Shown here piece after piece: positions 58,165-64,000 of a DNA stretch of 64,000 nt (position 1 is its first letter; each line of letters starts with the position of its first letter). The translations under genes and the position numbers were made by a program. The stretch is from Paenibacillus tyrphae (lineage in GTDB: Bacteria > Bacillota > Bacilli > Paenibacillales > NBRC-103111), in the NCBI RefSeq assembly GCF_000722545.1, contig NZ_JNVM01000031.1, positions 84,441 to 148,440 of the forward strand. Direction: 5' to 3'. The notes below the pieces were generated by a model. The model was not told the DNA's origin. It was given only the letters and a program-made list of their open reading frames with translations, and ran no database searches.

Positions 58165-59115
58165 GTGAAACCTATACTAGTAGCATTTTTTAATCCTATT
58201 TTAATCCTCCTCGTTTTTCTCATGCTGCTCATTGCTCCGGAGAACGTGAAAGCCAACGAAATCTTGTTTCATTTCGAAAACAATCTGTTAGCAAGAGGAG
58301 ACAAATCTGAAGCAACTGAGATTAAAGTAATCCTTGATGCCAATCTGGTTTCTTTTAGTGCTCCGCCAGTGATTACAAATTCGACGACACTTGTCCAATT
58401 CAGACCTATCTTTGAGCGATTGGGACTTCAAATCCGCTGGGATGAGCAAAACCAAACTATAATTGGACAAAAGGAAGAGACAAAAATCCAACTGCAAATT
58501 GGCAACCCTGATGCAATTGTAAACGGCAAAGCAATCGTTCTGCCTGTTGCCCCAACTATCGTTGACGGCAATACATTTGTTCCTATTCGTTTTATCTCCG
58601 AATCCGTCGATGCAAAAGTCGATTGGGATGAAAAAAGCCGTACAGTTATCATCGAGAGTAAAAGACAATTTGCAAGCAAAGACGGGAAGTTCCATTTTAC
58701 TGTGTATGGCCTATGGGAAAATATCGCTGACATAACCAAATCAGTCGATACCGGACAAATGGACGTATCCGGTGCTCAGCTTGCTATCCGGTATTTCAAA
58801 TATACATTGCTACTTATGTATTCGGATTCAAAAGCTGATAATAGTATTAAAAATCTGAAGCTATCTGAATATCTGGAACATGTTAAGAAAGGAAGGAATA
58901 TTGCCAAAAAGGAAATTATCGAGGAAAAGCAGACAAAGATACTGGGCTTCGACGCTCTTCAGATCAAATATGTAAATAGGAATGACTGGGATAAAAGGAT
59001 AGATACCCTACTAGTATTTGAGTCGGACTCCCATTTTTATACCATTCTAAATCCTCCTACGAGGATACTTATGAAAGCTCTAGCAAACAATTTCAAGAGA
59101 TTCTTGATAGTATGA
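58165..59115 (+). CDS. Secreted protein with copper amine oxidase-like N-terminal domain
   Basis: A 316-residue protein with a signal peptide (residues 1-30) and a repeated copper-amine-oxidase-N-like domain at residues about 60-165, recognised by the PIFERLGLQIRWDEQNQT and VPIRFISESVDAKVDWDEKSRT pairs. Such domains are abundant in Paenibacillus surface proteins. The remaining part (residues 170-316) is a separate domain of unknown function. GTG 58165 follows AAAGGAGTG. Confidence 0.85.
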   Translation: MKPILVAFFNPILILLVFLMLLIAPENVKANEILFHFENNLLARGDKSEATEIKVILDANLVSFSAPPVITNSTTLVQFRPIFERLGLQIRWDEQNQTIIGQKEETKIQLQIGNPDAIVNGKAIVLPVAPTIVDGNTFVPIRFISESVDAKVDWDEKSRTVIIESKRQFASKDGKFHFTVYGLWENIADITKSVDTGQMDVSGAQLAIRYFKYTLLLMYSDSKADNSIKNLKLSEYLEHVKKGRNIAKKEIIEEKQTKILGFDALQIKYVNRNDWDKRIDTLLVFESDSHFYTILNPPTRILMKALANNFKRFLIV

Positions 59116-59162
59116 CGTTTCATGAAATTTAATGATTTCCGAAATATCGTGATCGTAACAAA

Positions 59163-59200
59163 GATCCCATAGCAGCATATCGCTGCTACGGGGTCTTTGT
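59163..59200. terminator. Bidirectional terminator between convergent genes
   Basis: A hairpin of about 14 bp, GATCCCATAGCAGC with GCTGCTACGGGGTC (one G-T and an A/C mismatch), lies at the end of two convergent genes, followed by TTTGTGTT on the plus strand. Confidence 0.75.
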
Positions 59201-59410
59201 GTTATCGTCGGGTACATATTCAATCAAATCTCCTGGCGTGACACCAAGTCCACGGCAAAGTCCCTCTAGGGTATCGTAATCAATTCTCTTTGTGGCATTA
59301 GCAGCCAACGAAGTAATGGTGTTCCGGCTAACTCCTGTTAACGCAACGACATCTTTATTTGAAAGCCTGCGCTGCTTCATAATGTCTCCAAGTTTACACC
59401 GAACCGACAT
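59186..59410 (-). CDS. Small XRE-family HTH regulator
   Basis: A 74-residue Cro/CI-like DNA-binding protein (SNKDVVALTGVSRNTITSL) from ATG 59410 with AGGAGGATCC upstream; the longer frame to 59554 has no ribosome site. Two identical palindromic operators lie just upstream. It appears to be an autoregulated, mobile-element-type regulator standing alone in a host region. Confidence 0.82.
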   Translation of the reverse strand: MSVRCKLGDIMKQRRLSNKDVVALTGVSRNTITSLAANATKRIDYDTLEGLCRGLGVTPGDLIEYVPDDNTKTP

Positions 59411-59430
59411 GAGGATCCTCCTAAAATATT

Positions 59431-59495
59431 TGCACAACATGTTGACATTTTGGGTAGTAAGAAGTATTATAATTTCATGCACAACATGTTGACAT
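59431..59495. promoter_or_regulatory. Two identical 18-bp operators for the XRE regulator
   Basis: TGCACAACATGTTGACAT occurs at 59431-59448 and 59478-59495, each containing the palindrome CAACATGTTG. A leftward -10 like TATAAT lies between them, so one operator overlaps the -35 region and the other the start region of the regulator's promoter. Confidence 0.8.
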
Positions 59496-59743
59496 ATCGA
59501 AATATTGACTTCATGATTTAAGTACATCTTAACAAAAAGTTTCATCTCTTTCAATTCACGAATAGGGGGGGCTTCATTCCTACAAACAAAGCCGTTACAT
59601 TCACCATTTCTTAATTCTGAGTTATCATCTAAATTTTGTATGTTATATTGCTGAAACTAGACTCTACTGGTCACCTAAACGGTGCCGTGCGTTGACTAGA
59701 TGAATTTGTGAAGAGGAATTTAAAAAAGAAAGGGGCTGCAACC

Positions 59744-60058
59744 GTGTTAAAAAGAATCAAGCTCGTCATTGATTCGGGTAACGGTGACTTCGAAATCGTT
59801 GACGCTTTTCTGACGCCCGATAAGAACCATGCCTACTTTGTTTCCGATGGTATCGTCAACTATACGATGGCCGCTCGCACACAAGTTGAACCTGTCTATG
59901 TGGAATGCCATGTGTCGATCAAACTGGGCGAAACTACACGCGGTGATGTCGCGATTTACGATTTACACGAAAAACTAAACGCGATGACGGCCTATCAACT
60001 ATTGAACTTCCATGTCATTCATAATGTTAGCGACATTGGGCTGCTATGCGAAAACTAA
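59744..60058 (+). CDS. Unknown small protein
   Basis: A 104-residue protein from GTG 59744 with AAAGGGG upstream (the frame to 59708 lacks a good site). It is mostly beta-like at the start (LKRIKLVIDSGNGDFEIVDAFL) and helical at the end. No family is recognised. A terminator follows 18 nt after the stop. It is next to the small XRE regulator; the pair may have come in by transfer. Confidence 0.6.
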   Translation: MLKRIKLVIDSGNGDFEIVDAFLTPDKNHAYFVSDGIVNYTMAARTQVEPVYVECHVSIKLGETTRGDVAIYDLHEKLNAMTAYQLLNFHVIHNVSDIGLLCEN

Positions 60059-60076
60059 AATCCCACAAATGCAAGC

Positions 60077-60118
60077 AAGCCAGCCGTGGATGGATATCCG
60101 AAGGGCTGGCTTTTCTCT
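60077..60118 (+). terminator. Terminator after the small gene
   Basis: AAGCCAGCC (60077-60085) pairs perfectly with GGCTGGCTT (60104-60112), followed by a T-rich stretch. Confidence 0.88.
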
Positions 60119-60131
60119 TCAAAAGCTCAGA

Positions 60132-60311
60132 TCAAGGGCGAATATCGCACTTGTTCTTGATGAACCGAATCTGATTCTCCAGACGGTTGACCGTTTGCTG
60201 GGCTTGTTCGTCCAGCTCGGTGTTTTGAATCCCGGCCAGTTGCTGCTGCAGCTCTTGAAGATCGCCGCCTGCATTGGAGCAGTCGTAATTGCTTTCGAGA
60301 TTGTCAACCAT
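60132..60311 (-). CDS. Small helical protein (59 residues)
   Basis: A frame on the minus strand from ATG 60311 with GGAGGTGC upstream. The protein has two cysteines (YDCSN, NKCDI) and a Gln-rich helix (LQQQLAGIQNTELDEQAQQ). Codon use fits the host genome. It is not a known family to me, but the ribosome site and composition support a real gene. Confidence 0.62.
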   Translation of the reverse strand: MVDNLESNYDCSNAGGDLQELQQQLAGIQNTELDEQAQQTVNRLENQIRFIKNKCDIRP

Positions 60312-60392
60312 TTCAAAGAAGCACCTCCGCCTAAATGAGTTTAAGCTTAGTATGGGACGTGCTTAACCAAGTATGCGGCTGACGTCAGGCAA

Positions 60393-60713
60393 TTATAGGA
60401 TCGACTGCGTGATGGGCAGCATGGCCTTATTTTCGGCGTTATTGTCGGAATACAAATCGTGTGCCCAATCTAGCCAGCCTTCGGGCAGACGCTTCATGAT
60501 GGAGGAGCGGAGTTCCGAACTGGAGCAGGCCAACTCGTAAATGAGCTGCTCGTAAGTATGGAGTACGGAATCAAAATCCAGACCGATATCGTCCATCAGC
60601 AATTCCTTCAATGCGCTTTCATTGTCACTGAAGTCTCGGTAAACCAAGCCATCATAAATTTCCGTAATCAGACCATTCTGAACACGAACAATTTTCTGAC
60701 ATGTTTTTTGCAT
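60393..60713 (-). CDS. Conserved hypothetical protein
   Basis: A 106-residue soluble protein with a start ATG 60713 and no membrane segment. It has an acidic middle (MDDIGLDFDSVL) and helices. No family is recognised. It is leftward, facing away from the carboxymuconolactone-like gene. Confidence 0.62.
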   Translation of the reverse strand: MQKTCQKIVRVQNGLITEIYDGLVYRDFSDNESALKELLMDDIGLDFDSVLHTYEQLIYELACSSSELRSSIMKRLPEGWLDWAHDLYSDNNAENKAMLPITQSIL

Positions 60714-60894
60714 TGAATCTACTCCTTACCCTAGGATAAAACTAATTATACCATACGATAAAATCGATTTTTGTAGAATATTGTAAGTGGTTTCGGTATT
60801 TTTTGATTTTTTTTGGACACGAATTTGTTCTTTTTGCATATGCCTTTGGAACGAGGGGAAGCTAAACCAAGGAAAACCGGAAGGAGGCGCCGCG

Positions 60895-61239
60895 ATGCAT
60901 CAAGCGAACAGCTTGCAAAAAGTCGACTCTTATAAGGTCGGTGTCGGCCACATGAAAGAGCTTATGCCGACGATGGTGGAAGCATACCATCATTTTACAG
61001 TCGCTTGTTTTGCCCCCGGAGCACTGAATGAAAAGCAAAAGCAGTTGATTGCCCTTGGCATCGGCTTGTTTGCGAATAACGAGGTGTGTACGCTGTATCA
61101 CGTTCAAGAAGCGTTGGCTAAGGAAGCATCCCGGCAAGAAATTCTCGAGGCGACGGCTATGGCGTCGGCAGTGACCAGCGGACATGCGATGTCTCAAGGG
61201 GTAACGAGGGTGGAGCAGGCGCTGGATTCCTTGACGTGA
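60895..61239 (+). CDS. Carboxymuconolactone decarboxylase / AhpD-like protein
   Basis: A 114-residue all-helical protein from ATG 60895 with GGAAGGAGG upstream (the frame to 60787 lacks a site). It has the family pattern MVEAYHHFTVACFAPGAL and ANNEVCTLYHVQEALAK; the second cysteine of the AhpD CxxC motif is replaced by Tyr. A redox role is therefore doubtful. It is followed by steA, 14 nt downstream. Confidence 0.85.
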   Translation: MHQANSLQKVDSYKVGVGHMKELMPTMVEAYHHFTVACFAPGALNEKQKQLIALGIGLFANNEVCTLYHVQEALAKEASRQEILEATAMASAVTSGHAMSQGVTRVEQALDSLT

Positions 61240-61253
61240 TTGGGGATGAAGCT

Positions 61254-62324
61254 ATGAGATGGAAATCGAAAACGGGACTTTTGCCCATTACCGGCATAAC
61301 GGAAAGCGACCGAAGCACTAAGCGGCTGCTTCAACGATTGGGACCGGGGCGTATCGCCGTGCTGGCGCACGATGATATGGACGAGTTGGCTGTGCGCGGC
61401 TTGCTCCAGGCCCGTGTGTCCGCCGTCGTGAACACGGGCCGGACGATGACCGGGACGATTGCCTCCCGGGCGGTTTTGGAGCTTCTGGAGGCGGGTACGC
61501 CGCTTGTGGAGACGTCTCCGGATGCCTTTGAGCTGCTGAACACCTCCCGGACCGTTACCGTGACCGATCACGGGATCGATATGGGAACGTCGTGGGTGCC
61601 TTGCCGCCGGTTTACCCGGCAAAGCTGGCTCGCCGGATACCGGGCCGCACAAGCTTCCGAGCCGAAGCAGCTCGCCAGGTTTATCGAGAATACACTGAAA
61701 TACGCTGCCGAGGAAAAGGAGCAGCTGCTTGAACCGTTTCCGCCCGTTTCGCTGCGGACCGAGCTGCCCGGAAGGCATGCGCTGGTGGTGGTGCGTGGAA
61801 GCGGGTACCGGGAAGATTTCGCCGCTCTGAAACGTTACATACGGAGAGTTCGTCCGGTGCTGATCGGTGTGGACGGAGGGGCTGACGCTATTTTGGAAGC
61901 GGGGTACAAGCCCGATATCATTATAGGGGATATGGACAGCGTATCGGATCTTGCTTTATTCAGCGGGGCTGAACTCATCGTACATAGCTATCGGAACGGA
62001 GCGGCTCCGGGGATGGAGCGCCTTCGGCGGCTCGGGCTTGCAGCGGTTTCGCTGCCGACGGGAGGAACGAGCGAGGATGCGGCGCTCCTGCTGGCGTACG
62101 AACAAGGCTGCAAGCAGATTGTCACCGTTGGGCTGCACAGCCATATGCAGGATTTTATGGAAAAAGGACGCAAAGGCATGGGCAGCACATGGCTGGTGCG
62201 GATGAAGATCGGGAGCAGGCTTGTCGATGCACGGGGGATCAGCCGCTTATACCCGGCAACCGAACGGCGTAAGCTGGCAAGCCCGGGGGCAGCATGGTTA
62301 TCCTTTGTCCGTTTTTTGCACTGA
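61254..62324 (+). CDS. steA: SteA-like putative cytokinetic ring protein
   Basis: A 356-residue protein from ATG 61254 with GGGGA upstream (GTG 61236 is an alternative). The C-terminal half has a thiamine pyrophosphokinase-like fold (GVDGGADAILEAGYKPDIIIGDMDSVSD split in the middle), and the N-terminal half contains a second nucleotide-binding-like domain. It is related to the SteA protein that works with SteB at the septum in actinobacteria and occurs in Firmicutes near spo0A. Confidence 0.85.
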   Translation: MRWKSKTGLLPITGITESDRSTKRLLQRLGPGRIAVLAHDDMDELAVRGLLQARVSAVVNTGRTMTGTIASRAVLELLEAGTPLVETSPDAFELLNTSRTVTVTDHGIDMGTSWVPCRRFTRQSWLAGYRAAQASEPKQLARFIENTLKYAAEEKEQLLEPFPPVSLRTELPGRHALVVVRGSGYREDFAALKRYIRRVRPVLIGVDGGADAILEAGYKPDIIIGDMDSVSDLALFSGAELIVHSYRNGAAPGMERLRRLGLAAVSLPTGGTSEDAALLLAYEQGCKQIVTVGLHSHMQDFMEKGRKGMGSTWLVRMKIGSRLVDARGISRLYPATERRKLASPGAAWLSFVRFLH

Positions 62325-62343
62325 GAGAAGGGAGAGAACGCCA

Positions 62344-63042
62344 ATGGTTCCTCTTATATCCGTCATTATTCCTGCGTGGAACGAGTCCCGGTTGCTGGCT
62401 TCGACGCTGGAAGCGGTCTCGAAGGCGCACGCGTCAGCGGATTTTTCATTCGATATGCAGCTCATTGTGGTGGATGACGGAAGCCGCGACGGCACGGGAG
62501 ACGTCGCTTGCGCGTGGGCTGACGTCGTATTGCGTTTTCCCGTGAATTCGGGCAAAGGAGCGGCGATGTTCGCGGGCTGGCAAGCGGCATCAGGGGAGAT
62601 TGTCGTATTTCTGGACGCCGATCTCGGCAGCACCGCCGAAAAGTTCCCTCTGCTTCTTGAGCCTGTGCTGCGGGGGGAAGCGGATTTGGCCGTGGCGAAG
62701 CTTCCGCCGGCAAGCATCCCGGGAGGCTTCGGGCTGGTCAGAGGCTTGGCCGGCCGCGGCGTTCGTCTGCTTAGCGGGTACGCCTCGGGAGCCCCGTTAT
62801 CCGGGCAACGGGCGATGCGAAGCGAGGTGCTGCGGCGCTGTGAAAGGAAGTACCAAGGATTTGGCGCCGAGGTCGGCATGATGGTTGATGCCGTCAGGCT
62901 CGGCTTTCGGATCGTCGAGCTGGAGGTTCCTTTCCGGCACCGGGAGACCGGGCGGACTTGGCAGGGATGGCTCCATCGCGGCAAGCAGCTCTGCGAGGTT
63001 GGGCTCACCTTGTGGCAGTGCTGGCGGAAACCGGCATGCTGA
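62344..63042 (+). CDS. Family 2 glycosyltransferase
   Basis: A 232-residue enzyme from ATG 62344. N-terminal VPLISVIIPAWNESRLLAST and the DxD-like motif FLDADLGS (near residue 88-95) are typical of GT2 enzymes that transfer sugars from nucleotide donors, such as dolichol-phosphate-type mannosyl or glucosyl transferases. It is soluble, with no C-terminal membrane domain. It overlaps the next gene by 7 nt. Confidence 0.88.
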   Translation: MVPLISVIIPAWNESRLLASTLEAVSKAHASADFSFDMQLIVVDDGSRDGTGDVACAWADVVLRFPVNSGKGAAMFAGWQAASGEIVVFLDADLGSTAEKFPLLLEPVLRGEADLAVAKLPPASIPGGFGLVRGLAGRGVRLLSGYASGAPLSGQRAMRSEVLRRCERKYQGFGAEVGMMVDAVRLGFRIVELEVPFRHRETGRTWQGWLHRGKQLCEVGLTLWQCWRKPAC

Positions 63043-63950
63043 CCGTGACCGGTTGGTTGTGGGCATGGGCGGTCCCATCGGGCTTGCTGATCGCTGTAGG
63101 AGCCGTTTTGCTGCCCGGAACGATGCGTTTTTTGCAGGAGCACGGGCTCTCGGAAACGAACTACTGTGGACGTATTGTTCCGACAGCCGGAGGCGTGCTT
63201 CTTTGGCTGCTGCTTCTGCTGTGGTATCTGTACGAGGCGTGCGTAGCGCCTTCCACTTGGCCCAATACAGACCGATGGATGCTGGCGGTCACGATGGTCG
63301 GTTTTGCGGGACTGCTTGACGATCTGCTCGGGGAGCGGGAGGTTAAGGGGCTGTGCAATCATTGGAAGGCTTTGATCGAACAGCGGAGGATAACGACCGG
63401 GATCGTCAAAGCGGGAACAACCTTGGTGGCTGGAATGCTTATCCTGCTGCCGGAAGCGGACATGTTTCGAAGCGGGACCGGGGCAACCTTCGCGGCGGAT
63501 AGCCATATGCTGTGGTATTTGCCCTTCAAGCTGCTTCTTATTCTGCTTGCCACCAATGCGGTCAATCTGCTTGATGTTCGGCCCGGACGGGCCTTGAAGG
63601 GCTTTTTTGTTTCGCTGCTTTTGCTCGTATGGCTTGCCTCTTGGAGGGAGAGTGGAACGGAAGCCGGTTGGAACGTATGGCGCCTGCTGGTTCCGCTTAC
63701 GATCGGAGCGGGAGTGTTCGCAGGCGCGGACCTGCGTGGCAAAGCCATGCTGGGCGATGCCGGAGCGAATGTGCTGGGGTTTGCGCTCGGCGTCGGGTTC
63801 TCGGTGCTGACACCCGTTCCGGTGCAAGCTGCCGCATTGGCCGTGCTTGTCGGACTACACGCGATCACCTGGCGTCGATCGCTCAGCGTCATCATCGAGC
63901 GTCACGCGCTGCTCCGCTGGCTGGATCAAGCCGGCCGCGGACGAGGCTGA
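63036..63950 (+). CDS. Family 4 glycosyltransferase (MraY/WecA-like)
   Basis: A 304-residue multi-pass membrane protein, start ATG 63036 (frames further upstream lack ribosome sites). Motifs of undecaprenyl-phosphate sugar-1-phosphate transferases are visible: GFAGLLDDLLGE with the DD pair, NAVNLLDVRPG, and KAMLGDAGANVLGF. The polyprenyl lipid carrier and a nucleotide sugar are the expected substrates. It is the last gene in the window and would act with the GT2 enzyme before it in the assembly of a cell-surface glycan. Confidence 0.9.
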   Translation: MLTVTGWLWAWAVPSGLLIAVGAVLLPGTMRFLQEHGLSETNYCGRIVPTAGGVLLWLLLLLWYLYEACVAPSTWPNTDRWMLAVTMVGFAGLLDDLLGEREVKGLCNHWKALIEQRRITTGIVKAGTTLVAGMLILLPEADMFRSGTGATFAADSHMLWYLPFKLLLILLATNAVNLLDVRPGRALKGFFVSLLLLVWLASWRESGTEAGWNVWRLLVPLTIGAGVFAGADLRGKAMLGDAGANVLGFALGVGFSVLTPVPVQAAALAVLVGLHAITWRRSLSVIIERHALLRWLDQAGRGRG

Positions 63951-64000
63951 ATGACAAAAAAAGGGACAGGCTGCGATTGGGACTGAGCCCGTAACGTGAG

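Noticed and set aside
60012..60338. 108-codon rightward frame after the small gene at 59744
   Set aside because: It crosses a terminator and is antisense to the better-supported 59-residue minus-strand gene at 60132-60311.
62298..63827. 509-codon minus-strand frame over the glycosyltransferase genes
   Set aside because: Codon composition and low complexity (Pro/Ser/Arg-rich) show it to be a shadow of GC-rich genes.

Overview
The window reads as a Paenibacillus-like, spore-forming Gram-positive (Firmicutes) chromosome interrupted by one complete temperate phage. The host gene order is spoIIIAE-AF-AG-AH | accB-accC-asp23-amaP-DUF2273-nusB-folD-xseA-xseB-ispA-dxs-tlyA-(hypothetical)-argR-recN-spoIVB-spo0A, which is the classic sporulation and housekeeping neighbourhood of Bacillales. 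The species cannot be named from the sequence alone. Host genes look GC-rich, while the inserted segment is visibly more AT-rich and has a different coding style.

Region 1 (1-3363): the end of the spoIIIA operon (channel between mother cell and forespore), closed by a strong terminator. SpoIIIAH carries an unusually long KPEx tandem repeat. Region 2 (3479-42240): a prophage of about 38.7 kb bounded by a 19-bp direct repeat. From left to right it holds a leftward lysogeny block (integrase, unknown, ImmA-like protease, CI-like repressor); a divergent control region with four related 15-bp operators; early and replication genes (HTH proteins, initiator with eight embedded iterons, G39P-like loader, DnaB-type helicase); a PcfK/PcfJ-like pair; a structured noncoding stretch; a second, catalytic-only tyrosine recombinase; HNH, TerS and TerL; an HK97-type head; a contractile tail (DUF3383 sheath, tube, tape measure, Gp138 spike, gp25-like protein, baseplate J); a tail fibre; XhlA and holin; two lysins sharing a C-terminal module; and an accessory end with small secreted, lipo- and membrane proteins, a peptide-pheromone-type regulator with its own propeptide gene, and WYL-like and LexA-like small genes. 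Region 3 (42241-63950): the host resumes with accBC and continues to spo0A, followed by small genes, a phage-like XRE regulator, and steA with two glycosyltransferases.

Most notable points: (i) the att core is also the extended -10 box of the accBC promoter, so insertion swaps the upstream half of an essential promoter; (ii) a TPR regulator (39404-40447) overlaps by 4 nt a 41-codon secreted propeptide gene, a candidate arbitrium-like peptide communication module; (iii) the regulator's leader of about 57 bp is duplicated 2.6 kb away, just before attR, and drives a small ORF pointing at attR; (iv) eight 22-bp palindromic iterons at about 33-bp spacing lie inside the replication initiator gene in two reading frames, which indicates selection on DNA and a probable phage origin. 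All functional names are from reading the protein sequence by eye; no database search was run.
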